64,000 bases of DNA. Origin: Oncomelania hupensis (Eukaryota; Mollusca; Gastropoda; Littorinimorpha; Pomatiopsidae). The translations under genes were made by a program, and so were the position numbers. The stretch is taken from positions 35,004,939 through 35,068,938 of the forward strand of contig CM072519.1 of the NCBI GenBank assembly GCA_036898135.1, given 5' to 3'. Below, one piece after another: positions 35,186 to 45,411 of the stretch. Position 1 is the first letter of the stretch. Each line of letters begins with the position of its first letter. The notes beneath the pieces are model-generated. The model made no database searches. It worked only from the letters and a program-made list of their open reading frames with translations, and was not told the origin of the DNA.

Positions 35186-36883
35186 ACCTATCCTATCCTA
35201 TCCTGTCCCGTAACCCGGAGGTCGTAAGGGCACCACAGATGATCGTTTAACCAGCATACTCCATCTTTCTCTGTCCTCAGCTGCCCTGATGGCTTCGCTC
35301 AGTGTCAAACCAGTCCATTCTCGAATGTTGTCCTCCCACCTCTTTTTCTGTCTCCCTCTTCCTCTGCCTCCTTGCACCGTGCCTTGCAGAATAGTCTTTG
35401 CAAGGCCTGATGATCTGGTGACATGGCCATACCATCGGAGTTTCCGATTCTTCACCACTGTGAGCAGGTCATCGTTTTGTCCAATGGCCTGTGTGATGGT
35501 CTGTGGGACTACGTCGTTGGTGATGTGTTGGGTATAGGAAATGCCCAGAAGTCTTCTGTAGCACCTCATCTCCATGCTTTGTATTCTTCGTTGTAGATCT
35601 GCCGTGGGGGTCCATGCTTCGCAAGCATATAGGAAGATGAAGATGACAAGGGAGCGCAGCAGTCTTTGGAATGTAGACTGATGGTCCTGTCCGTCCAAAT
35701 GGGCTTCAACCCTGTCAGGGCAGCAGTTGTTTGTGCGATCCTGAAGGGGACTTCCTGTCGGCACCCACTGTCTGATACAATGGCTCCTAAATATTTGAAG
35801 CTATGCACTGTGTTGAGGGATTGGCCTTGGACTTTGATGTCCGTGTTGATGCCATTGGTGTTGTTGGTCATCATTTTGGCAATATCAGTCTCCTCTCTGA
35901 AAATCCTTACCGGGAAGAGAGGGGACTATAAACTGATTTTAAAAAAAATCATCATTTTGGTCTTCTCTGTACTTATTTCCATTCCATAAGCTCTGGAGGT
36001 GGTGTCAAGCCTCTGTACCAGCTGTTCAAGTTCTTGTTCCTCTCCAGCCAATCCATCAATGTCATCCGCAAAACGATGATTGGAGATTGCTCTACCCCCT
36101 ATGCTGACTGTGCCTTCATGATCTGCAAGAGCATCTGACATGATGCGCTCTAGGAAGATGTTGAAGAGTGTTGGAGAGAGTAGGCATCCTTGACGCACAC
36201 CGATTGTGGTTCTTAACCAGTTCCCGATGGCGCTGTTGTGGAGGACTGCACTGGTAGCCTTGTCATACAGGTTTTTGATGACTTCAATAATTTTTGGGCT
36301 GATGTACGCTTTTATTGTTGCCAATAGAGCGGCATGCCAGACTCGGTCAAACGCCTTCTTGAAGTCTATGAACACATGATATAGATGTTGCTGGTGCTGT
36401 AGGTATTTCTCACAGATTATTCTGAGGTTGAAAATCTGTTCAGTGGTACTTCGCCCTGCCCTGAATCCTGCTTGTTCTTCAGCTATGATTTGTTCAGCTT
36501 AGGGTTTCAACATGTTGAGTATTATTTTCAGGAGGACCTTGCTGGGATGGCTGATGAGGCTAATGGTGCGGTAATTTTCACACTCCTGAAGGTTACCTTT
36601 TTTGGGAAGAGTGATGACAAGCGACTGGATCCATGGTATAGGCCACTCCCCACTCTGCCAGATCTTGTTACATATAATGGTGAGGGCATCAATCATCGCT
36701 TCTCCTCCTGCCTGTAGCAGTTCCGCGGGAATGTTGTCCACTCCCGCTGACTTCCCTTTCTTTAGCGATTGCACTGCTGCCTCAACTTCTTTCCGGAGAA
36801 TTGGGAGGATTTCTTCTTCTTCTCTGTTCTCGGGACCTGCTATAATTGATTATTATTATTATTATTAGAATTATTAGAATTGA
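35186..36883 (-). mobile_element. RTE/BovB-like LINE inserted in repeat X
   Basis: Minus strand, from connector (MQSLKKGKSAGVDNIPAELL) through palm (FIDFKKAFDRVWHAALLATI), RQGCLLSPTLFNIFLERIMS, FADDIDGLAGEEQELE, to the C-terminus (VKNRKLRWYGHVTRSSGLAK, WEDNIREWTGLTLSEAIRAA) and the (GGATA)n tail. The endonuclease is missing (5' truncation at about 36840, followed by AT-rich filler). Flanked by the 12-bp TSD TTATTTCCTCTA (35174-35185, 36884-36895). Frames are long (188, 149 and 91 codons), so it is younger than the 29-31 kb copy. One break is the nested hairpin insertion at 35880-35948. Confidence 0.9.
35880..35948 (+). mobile_element. Tiny hairpin retroposon 'H', copy 1 (69 bp)
   Basis: Plus-strand AGTCTCCTCTCT and AGAGAGGGGACT form a 12-bp stem (11 of 12 pair strictly, the other as G:U) around GAAAATCCTTACCGGGA, then ATAAACTGATTTTAAAAAAAA. 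Flanked by TCATCATTTTGG (35868-35879, 35949-35960) inside the RT coding region. A copy of the same 59-bp core with a different TSD is at 61588-61646. The poly(A)-like end and variable TSDs mean retroposition of a short RNA. Confidence 0.85.
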
Positions 36884-36895
36884 TTATTTCCTCTA

Positions 36896-38060
36896 CTCTA
36901 TTCATAATTCTCTAAACACTCTATTAACTTAAATGTCCAAATTCACTTCGAATAGTTCGCTCCTTGATGGGTCCATGCTGCTACTGTTCTTGATATTTGC
37001 TACTGTCTCATCATTGGGCTATTTGTTCTAGTTGGCCTAATGTTCGTTTTCAGGAGAGTGGACTACCGCACAGTCCTTCTAGATCAGTGTTAGTGCGTTT
37101 CTTCTTGAGCACTTAGATGATGTGTTGAGGTGTGGTGATGGTGTCTCCTCCTTGGTTGTTGACTATTGGGCTATTGGAGCTCAGTGCTCGATGCTCCAAT
37201 GCAGGCCGAATGTCAGGGTTGACTCTCAGTGGTCTATCTCCTGCATCGGACCAACAAGCCTGCTTGTCTGCAAAACATAAGACGAGTTTCTGCAACGCCT
37301 TGTTTACTAAAGGTGTGCAGAGCGTCTCACTGATGGCAGAAACAGCTTTCAGTGATAGCATCCACTTGTACAAACAAGAGACGATCAACTTCTATGTCCG
37401 CGGTCCACTGGAATCTCCAACATAATTCCTATACATATACATACATCATGGCTAAACTAAACACATGGAGAAGTAATTAACAATATACACATTCTCCGGT
37501 TCAGCCACTGGTCTGCAATAATACACATAGGAGAAACAACAGTTGGACAGCAGGGGCTACCTCGTGGTTTCGAAAACCGGTCGTGGGTCAGCCACGTGAT
37601 CAAGCAAAGTTTGACTAACATTCATAATGATAAAGATTTTCACAAGCACAATCCTACAATAATATCAATTAAATCGCGATAAAACAAAAGATTGATCATT
37701 TACCTTTTTGACAATGTAAGGTTATTTCACCCGTCACCTGCGTATTCTGTTGAGAGAGATCTTTCCAAGTGTCCGTAGCGGGTGAGATTCTGACAGAGAA
37801 TGACTACCTCGCCTTGTGGTCAGCCAAAGCCCGCGAAATCTTGTGAGATACCTGAGCGCCTCTAGCTGGGGGTTCTGGCTATACGTCAGCTGGATGAGGT
37901 CACTGCCTACCTAGTAAAGAGTTAGCCTTACCTATGCTTAGCACAGTCCTGACTTGTGTCGTCTCCTAGGAATCGACTTTAAGTTACAAAGGCTACAGCA
38001 GGATGAAGTGTTAGAGGTTTGGAGCCTTAGTGCTGGGTCCAAACTAGCCTTCTGTGACAG
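36896..38060 (-). repeat. Repeat X copy 2, main part
   Basis: Minus-strand partner of 12410-13310. A 91-codon minus frame (37113-37388) reads VSAISETLCTPLVNKALQKL, then AGDRPLRVNPDIRPALEHRA; copy 1 preserves the same protein blocks with frame breaks, suggesting decayed coding sequence rather than noncoding satellite. The start of X abuts a tRNA-like block (38062-38130). Confidence 0.65.
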
Positions 38061-38061
38061 T

Positions 38062-38130
38062 CGGTCATCGAACCCGGCTGAGGAAATTGTGTATTTGGCC
38101 GCACTACCAACTGCGCTAATATTATCTCAA
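38062..38130 (-). repeat. tRNA-like block at the head of repeat X copy 2
   Basis: Minus strand reads TAGCGCAGTTGGTAGTGCGG (A-box-like) and GGTTCGATGACC (B-box-like) 37 bases on. It could be the Pol III head of a SINE that includes X, or an independent SINE fragment. Confidence 0.5.
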
Positions 38131-38391
38131 TGAGAAGAGATACAATATTTTATTCTACAAAAGAGCAGATGTAACTTGTAAGCCAGAAGGAAAGCTGCAC
38201 AGAATGATCTATTGAATGAGGGATGAATTTAGTGACTGATTGACGGTCTAGTTGTGCCACAATAAATGCCTGTTTTATTAGTATGCACCTGCCTGCAAAT
38301 CGCTGATAGATTGAAACAATGAAAGAAGGATATATATTTGTTTTCGATCACTAGTGACCTATACTTAGGGCCAGTTTTGTCGTCACTAAAC

Positions 38392-38497
<106 letters not shown>

Positions 38498-38499
38498 GC

Positions 38500-40120
38500 T
38501 GCACCGCTGCTGTACTTAAAAAGCCCCAATTCTACGGTTTTGTTTACTGTTGTCGAAAATGGGTTGCTATTACATTACAAAGTGGGCCTTCGTTGCTCAA
38601 ACCAATAGCCGAAGTTTTGAATTTTCCATTTCGGTGTTTACAGGGAATTATTTCCCCTGTGTTAACGTCACAGCCGTGTAACCTTTGACCCTAAATTCTG
38701 AGTGATACAAGAGCGACTTGAAGTGTGCGTCTTTGTTGTCTGAGGTAGGATAGAGTCTATTTTATCAACCTATAACGAAAAGTAACTTACGAACAAAATG
38801 TTTTTACGGGTTCTGTTGTCGGCTTTAGTAGATGCTGTTTCTAGCTCCAGAATGCTGGCTAGCCCTTGCTATTAACAGGCACAAAAACTACGGAGTTTAT
38901 TCATATAAGAAATAACTGTACTTTCGAAAGGGCTATTTTTGGTAGTTTTTTGTCCTCTTAAGTGGGCATGGGACTCGCTGTGAATATAAAAGGATTTGTC
39001 GACGGGGCGTGGTCCCAGGGAGTCCCTTTAACTTATTGCGGATCTAAGGTGCTGAATCTCAACTGGGTTGAATCGGGTGCTTGCTTCCTTTCTCCTTCTA
39101 CCAAGGTGCCCCAATTCACGTAGAAACAGCACAAAATGACACACTCCTATGGACCCAGTCCACACAGCTGGTGACTGGGCAGATACTTATCTCTGTTTAG
39201 AACTAGGTGAATGTCGGGCAGCAACGGAGAAGAAATAGGCACCATCCTCATGAAGCTAGCCCTGCGAAAAAGGAGGTCTCTAACCTCTCTCTACCCCTCC
39301 GGACATCAGAAGATATTGGAAAACGTGTGCCCGATCTTACTTCTCTTTTTTTTTACTTCTACACATTCCGCAGGCACATTCAAGTAGCAACAGAGTGGTC
39401 CGTTGTTCAACATTTAAAGCAGAAGCAAGTTGGAGGACGTCCTCTAACCACTCAGCTGTGATGCCACTTTAGTTAGTGTTTGTATTTTGAGTTCACCATT
39501 TCTGCAAGCCCTATGGAGGAAGGTACTATGGTGAGAATGGCAATGCCAGAAGCTTCCGGCGCCGAAGGGCATCGGTATCATAATCTTCATCAATTATGGA
39601 CATTCTTTTTCCAAATTATCCTGTAACGTCCTTCCCCCCCCCCCCCCCCCTGCCCTCCTTCTATTTTCATCTGCTGAACCTCTCACGTTTTGTTCCCAAC
39701 GACCCTTCCCATCTCTGGACGCTCGCTCCATCTCCCACGAGGTGACTGAGTCTACCACAACGTGATAGACACGAATGTAGGCTTACACTCGTAGCTGCAG
39801 CTGCCTATACGCACGTGTCTTTATTTAAAAAAAAACATTTGTCTGCCCGCAAGAATATTGACAAAACAATTTAAGACAGTCAACGACTAAACGAAATGTT
39901 TTTTTTCATTTACAATCAATGGAAATATTGGTACACTGCACGCCAACAAAAGATCCATCAGTGCCAAGAGTAGTTTGTAGGTACCAATTGTGTGTTGGTT
40001 AGTTATATATTTTGCTTATAGTATTTGCAGACTGTACTTTGAAATAGTCCGGGGAATACGGAAGGGTGGGGAGGATGGGGGCGGGGAGGGGATCAGACCG
40101 CGCAAAATATTGGTCTGTCG
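38500..40120. other. Unassigned stretch
   Basis: No gene recognised. Contains a poly(C) run (about 39635-39652). Confidence 0.4.
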
Positions 40121-40262
40121 GTCGGTCCGTTGGAAGCCTTATCTCAAGAACCACTGAACGGATTTTGACCAAACTTCGGAAGGACATTGCGTAGGTTAGT
40201 AGCCTGCTTCCGGTATAATCATATTTTATCTACCGCAAAGGTCAAGGTCGCTGGAGTCCATT
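40121..40262 (+). repeat. Dispersed repeat with CTTATCTCAAGAA core
   Basis: TTATCTCAAGAACCACTGAA, followed by CGGATTTTGACCAAACTTCG. Related text, with CTTATCTCAAGAATAACTGA, is at 44519-44540. A low-copy invertebrate-type repeat of unknown class. Confidence 0.5.
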
Positions 40263-40268
40263 TGTTTC

Positions 40269-40339
<71 letters not shown>

Positions 40340-40352
40340 CAATAATAATAAC
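40269..40352. repeat. (AAT)n microsatellite
   Basis: AAT run with two C variants near its end. Confidence 0.96.
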
Positions 40353-40385
40353 TTTATCATGTTTTACCACGTTTTATTATCAAGG

Positions 40386-41120
40386 TGCACGACAACAACA
40401 AATTATCCACTGCAGACTTCGGCTGGGTGTAAGCAACCTTAACTACGATATGTATCGTCGCCATTTGATAGACGACCCGGTTTGCCGTTGCGGACACCCG
40501 GCTGAAACGTCTGAACATTCCTGCTGTTTTGTCCCTTGTTTGACGATGCCCGTACTCAAACGATTGGTCTTGGTCCCATCCTCAGGGAAGTTAATATCAT
40601 ACTCTTTGGAAATGCAGAATTGTCATTGCAAGAAAATATCAACACGTTTTCAACTGTCCATACATTCTTACTTTCATGTAACCGCTTCTGACCGAATCAC
40701 ATCTTATTTTCAACGACTTCACACATAACTCGCTTTTTAATTTTGATCCTCAACACACAGCTGTTAGTTTTTCTTTCACGAGATATAGATCTCTCGCTCC
40801 TGCCCCTCGCCGCCTCCCCACTCCACCCATATTTTATTTTTTTTATTTTTAAAAATATTTTTTGTTTCTTTTGCTTGGAAAAATTGTTTACTTTGTGATA
40901 TTTAAATTATGCCTTATAACTTCTCAGAAGTTTGTGTTTTATTCAGTTCATGTTGTTTTGTTAAAAATATATATTTGTTTAATTTTTATTTATTGCTTTT
41001 TAAAGAAAAGTTTCTTATATTTATATTGTAAGCCCTGGACTGGCCAGAGCTTATTTTTATACGAACTCTTATTATTAATTTTTCTACAACTATTTATTAT
41101 CATACTCCCTGAAACTTTTT
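40386..41120 (+). pseudogene. Non-LTR LINE C-terminus (Cys/His tail) and 3' region
   Basis: The plus strand reads RQQQIIHCRLRLGVSNLNYD, then MYRRHLIDDPVCRCGHPAET and SEH, the CxCGxxxET..H module that closes many CR1/jockey-group LINE ORFs. A one-base deletion after SEH at about 40521 shifts the frame; the other frame then continues with LFDDARTQTIGLGPILREVN. AT-rich 3' sequence follows. The upstream RT is absent, with the (AAT)n run at its left. Confidence 0.65.
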
Positions 41121-42896
41121 ATTGAAGAATGTGCAGAAAAATAGCCTTTATTCAAAATACAAATTTGTAGCAGAAGTTATCCTTGTTTCCGCCCTTGCTG
41201 TGTCTGCCAAGATTTAGCAACCCACTTAGGAAATGAGCTCCAAGCCTAAGGTGAGGGAAAATTCTTCATTCTGACTTTATTTTGACTTTATCTTTTTATA
41301 AACATACAGAAATGTTACAGTGGATACTATTCGAGCAAACGATGAAGTGGAACTGCCGTAATTCTGCTACAAAATAACTTTCTTTATTTGTGTTTGGATC
41401 TAGCTGTGGTTGATGTACTTTTCGACGGAATCTAGAGAATCCGCTTGATCAAATGTAGTAAAAGAACGTAATTTTTCTTGTGCTGTGGAACATTAGAGTG
41501 TAATTGTGTGAAAATGTTTAATTTATTTATAAAAAGGATTCGATGTTCAATGTGCCAAAAGTCTCGAAGTTTAGCGTGTTAACCAGCGAGATGTGTTTTC
41601 TATTGATGGCCTGTGCACCGTTTTTCTTTAGTTTAGTTTGAGAAAATTGGGAACTCAGAATTTTTCTTGACAGTTGTTACTTGTTAGCTGAAGTTTGCCA
41701 GCAAGTCTAATCATAAAATTTATATTTATGAAATGTATTTGAGTGACAATTGAATTATCTCGACACTTACCTGTGTATTGAGAATGGCCCCAGCTAGGTC
41801 AAATGTGCCAGCTAGTGTTCGATTTGACAAGCTTATTTTCTTTCGTAATTTAATAATAAGTCCTGTGCTCCGTTGATGCTAGAAGTCCGACGAAACTGGC
41901 TCATGTTTTGCACCGGGAATTAATCACTGTCAACCTTTGAAGAAATAGAAATCTTAGATAGTTCGCGACGCTCTTCCAGCTTTGCACCGTTCGTGTGCAT
42001 GGGACGCCAATATCCGGGTTCCCTGGTTCAAATACAAGGTCCGCTGGCAGAGATTTCATTGGTCAACGGCTATGTTTTGCTCGTATGTCGTAATAAAAGG
42101 ACCATTTCTGTGTAGAAATGGTGTGTCTCATATCGTTTTGATAACTGCTAGCACCCGTGAGCTTATTTTTCCTTTTAAAAACTAAAGAAGTCCTTTTTAT
42201 TATTGTTTGTAACTTTAGATCCTAACCAAAGCAGAATTATCTAAGATAATAGCCCGGCCTTGCTCACGTTAAAATGAAAAGTGGAAGTGACCGTAAAACG
42301 TTAGATCGAAATTGATAAGAATGCAAAAACCGAAAGTAAATTTTATAAAAAGCTGTTTTACCTTACAGAATTCTAAATTTTGTAAATAGTATTCGACAGT
42401 TAGAATTGTTCAGTTATTTTGTTGAAGAAGTTAGTTATAAAACGTTAGTAATTTATAAATTAGATTTTATTTTCTTTTATTATTGAGAAAACCCTCAACG
42501 TAAATGACAAGAAATGATTCTGAGAAGCGAAATTTTTCTAGAAGTTCCGAACATATTTTCTTTTCTTTCTTTTCGCTGCCTGGGAATAATCAATTAGTAT
42601 TGTAATGTAAAATAATTGTAAACTGGTCATTGTACTATTTTTATGCCACCAAGGAATTCAATTTCTGAGTTGAGAGAAATAAGTAAATTCAACGTTTGAA
42701 CGATCAAAGCAAGTTTTTGTTTAGCCTAACGTCAACGTACTAGTATTCTGTTTGTGTGGTTTTTCGTATCGTTTCTATCTGCGCTAGATCTGTTTGTTGT
42801 TGTAGTAAAAATTCTTTCTAACTTCCCTTTGAGCGACAGAATGTGTGAATGTTTTTCCTTATTTCTGGAGGAATTGTTAACACAAGACATCACATA
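41121..42896. other. Unassigned AT-rich stretch
   Basis: Unique-looking, no microsatellites and few repeats; the longest frame is 67 codons (41982-42185). This is the quietest repeat-free block in the window and so a reasonable place for regulatory or intronic host sequence. Confidence 0.4.
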
Positions 42897-43121
42897 CTAG
42901 CAACACAATACAACGGGTGCAAACACGGCATGGTAGATTTTGTCTGCTCCACGGTCTGTGGAAAGTGATGGACCAGGGAGGGAGATGGGAAAGGAATTCT
43001 TTACACTGAGGTGTATGTGGGGTCTCCGTTCCTGGTCGTTGCTGAAGAAGTTGACCGTGGAGACGGAGAAAATATAAATGAACATGATCGCAAGAAACAT
43101 GATTTCAGCACACATAGACAA
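42897..43121 (-). CDS. Hypothetical short ORF with signal-anchor-like N-terminus
   Basis: 74 codons on the minus strand. The N-terminus MSMCAEIMFLAIMFIYIFSV is a 5-residue head and a long hydrophobic run, like a signal peptide or type II anchor. The rest (SNDQERRPHIHLSV..SLSTDRGADKIYH) is polar and not low-complexity. Upstream on the same strand is a GC/CpG-rich patch (43188-43260) that could be promoter or 5' UTR. No Cys-rich toxin or neuropeptide pattern and no homologue that I recognise. May be a first exon or a chance ORF. Confidence 0.25.
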   Translation of the reverse strand: MSMCAEIMFLAIMFIYIFSVSTVNFFSNDQERRPHIHLSVKNSFPISLPGPSLSTDRGADKIYHAVFAPVVLCC

Positions 43122-43184
43122 GGCAAAAAGTAGAAAAGATTTTTATTTTATTTTGATTTTATTTTTATATATTTGCTTGTTGGC

Positions 43185-43345
43185 CCGTGCGCGCGGCCGC
43201 CGTGCTGGGGGGTCTTTCTCCCTCCTCCTCCGGGTGGCGGGGAAGGAGGGTTCTTGAGGGGTTTGCTCAGCTGTCCTGACAAGATCTTTTGAGTGACCGG
43301 TAAAAAAAGAGAGGTTGACCTCGGGCGGGGGCGGTGTGTGCGTGG
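43185..43345. promoter_or_regulatory. GC/CpG-rich patch, possible promoter region
   Basis: Contains CGTGCGCGCGGCCGCCGTGC and GGGCGGGGGCGG in an otherwise AT-rich area, immediately upstream of the 74-codon minus ORF. No TATA or other defined element is claimed. Confidence 0.3.
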
Positions 43346-43639
43346 CTTACAATATCAATGTTTTTTGTTTCCTGTTATCCGCCAGTTGATATTTTGGGTA
43401 CATTATTCATTATTTGGGTAGCACTCATTTAAGCCCTGATGTTTAGCCTTGCATTTTTATCTGGTTGATTGAATAAATTTATGTTTAAACCAATAATAAC
43501 TGGACATTTTTAAGTGTCTAACCTATGGCTCTAGGCCCCTTACAAAAGAACACACAGATAGAACCATTAAATATACATAAGACAATTGTCCAAACAAACA
43601 AAAATCACCACATGTACTATTCACTTTATACTCATATAT

Positions 43640-43910
43640 ACTATCCTATCATATCATATCCCATAACTCCTGGTCCTGATTTAGCTCGGAAGAGTCCGTT
43701 GGACCTAAAGCAATAACCATGTACTGCAATGTAATCCCGTAACTCGTAAGTCTTTGGGGAACCACAGATGATCATTTAACTAGCATACTCCATCTTTCTC
43801 TGTCCTCAGCAACCCTTATGCCTTCGCTCAGTGTCAAGCCAGTCCATTCTCGAATGTATTCTTCGTTGTAGGTCTGCTGTGAGGGTTTCGCCAGCGTATA
43901 TGAAGATCTT
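43640..43910 (-). mobile_element. RTE LINE 3' end, internally deleted, with nested family E insertion
   Basis: Antisense (TATCC)n tail at the left, CGTAACTCGTAAGTCTTTGG, the TGGCTTGACACTGAGCGAAG region, then a deletion joining AGAATGG to the IYAGETLTADLQRRI region at about 43857. The 3' tail was interrupted by the family E insertion at 43670-43733. Confidence 0.78.
43670..43733 (+). mobile_element. Family E hairpin-tail retroposon in RTE tail
   Basis: CTGGTCCTGATTTAGCTCGG through GGACCTAAAGCAATAACC. Flanked by ATCCCATAACTC (43658-43669) and ATCCCGTAACTC (43734-43745), one mismatch. Confidence 0.8.
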
Positions 43911-43967
43911 TAATAATAATAAAAATAAATAAAATTTATACTGTATATACTCATTATACACACTATA

Positions 43968-44198
43968 CAGAGTGGGTATAGTAGGTTTACAGTTATGACG
44001 TAGACTATTTATTTAAAAATTCGACACTAGAACAGCGGGAAATTCGTTATACCTGTTAACATAAACATAAACAATTTAATCTCTCAGATGCTCAAACTGT
44101 CCTCCTTCAACATTGCAACATTCTTAGAATGTTTTATATTGGTATTACTAACCAAGTAACTTCAACCATAACTGTAAAGCTACTTTTGGGCCACCCTG
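43968..44198. mobile_element. mariner-like MITE, TA-flanked
   Basis: 231 bp. The left end is CAGAGTGGGTATAGTAGG then TTTACAGTTATG; the right end inverted is CAGGGTGGCCCAAAAGTAGC then TTTACAGTTATGG. TA on both sides (43966-43967, 44199-44200). The ACAGGGTGGCCCAAAAGT type of terminus is common among Tc1/mariner MITEs. No coding capacity. Confidence 0.72.
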
Positions 44199-44633
44199 TA
44201 TATACACACGTACACAACATACATACTCAACCATTATAACAAACTTTGAGTGCTTGCAGGAATGGAATAGAAAATACATTAGTCAGGGTTGGTGTAGTAT
44301 TGTATGAAAAAGGAAGTTTTCAACTGTTGTTTGATAGAGAGAGGAAAAGAGTTCCAGAGTGCTAAACACCTTTTGCTCAATATCTCAAAAACGGCTAAAT
44401 CGACTTCGTTGAGTGTTGGTATACAGGTACTTAAAATCATGCAAACCTTCAGTAGCAGTCCGCGTGGTCAGTCCGTCGCTACCAATTTCACCGTTTTGTC
44501 CCAAACCCTATTTTTGCCTTATCTCAAGAATAACTGAAACAAAATTCATCATTTTTACTTTGCGGATACTTTAACTACTGCTATGCATGTTAAATCATTC
44601 GTATTTTTACTTTCTCAGTCAAGGTCATCCCCC

Positions 44634-45202
44634 GTTGGGGTGCCGGGGTTTTCAGTATAAATAGTATCCCCACTTTCTGGAAATGTAGTGCTTTAAATTC
44701 CCACTGTCGCTGTCTTTCTCATTTGCTGTTTCTCATTCCTGCTCTGTTCTATCAATCTGCTATACTATCTTCTTCTTCGCTAGACCAGTCACCTAACTTT
44801 CTTCTTGAAAACTCTTCCGGGACAAGACTCCTTATTTGTGTGTGAGGTCTGTTGGATCAGCTTGGGAATATTGGACGCTTTTTGCCAGGTGGTCATTAGG
44901 GCTTCCTATGATGTTATTATTTAGCAATGTAGGCATTTTATATGTATGTGTTTTGTTGATAATTTATAATGATGTTTGTATTCTATTTTGGTTTTGTAAA
45001 CAGGGGTTCGATAAATTAGAGTTTAGCCTCAGCGTCCCCTGCGTGGGATGTCTTGATTGTAAAGTGACTGGCTGGTGGAGAGCTTTCAGTGTTACCGCTA
45101 GGTTTGTTTCAGCAGATCTTTTATGCGGATCAGGGGTTGTCCGGTCCTGATTTGGCTCGGAAGAGTCCGCTGGACCTGTAAAGCAATAATCATGTAATGT
45201 AA
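44634..45202 (+). mobile_element. Family E LINE, 3' end region (copy 2)
   Basis: Direct-orientation partner of 22633-23227. Here the ~60 bp before the hairpin is deleted, so GCGGATCAGGGGTTGTCC abuts GGTCCTGATTTGG..GGACC and GTAAAGCAATAATC. A 104-codon frame (44836-45150) crosses it but is not conserved in copy 1. Confidence 0.75.
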
Positions 45203-45256
45203 TATAGTCAAGGTCATCGCATTTCGCCATTCTCTAAACACGTTTTATGCTGTATC

Positions 45257-45257
<1 letters not shown>

Positions 45258-45331
<74 letters not shown>
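45258..45331. repeat. (AAT)n microsatellite
   Basis: About 24 AAT units. Confidence 0.97.
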
Positions 45332-45332
<1 letters not shown>

Positions 45333-45411
45333 GGATGCTATATCCGCGCCTTTCCCCAAATCAATCAGGCTCAAAGCGCGGCGATCTGTACCAAACGCTC
45401 ACCTGTGTCAT

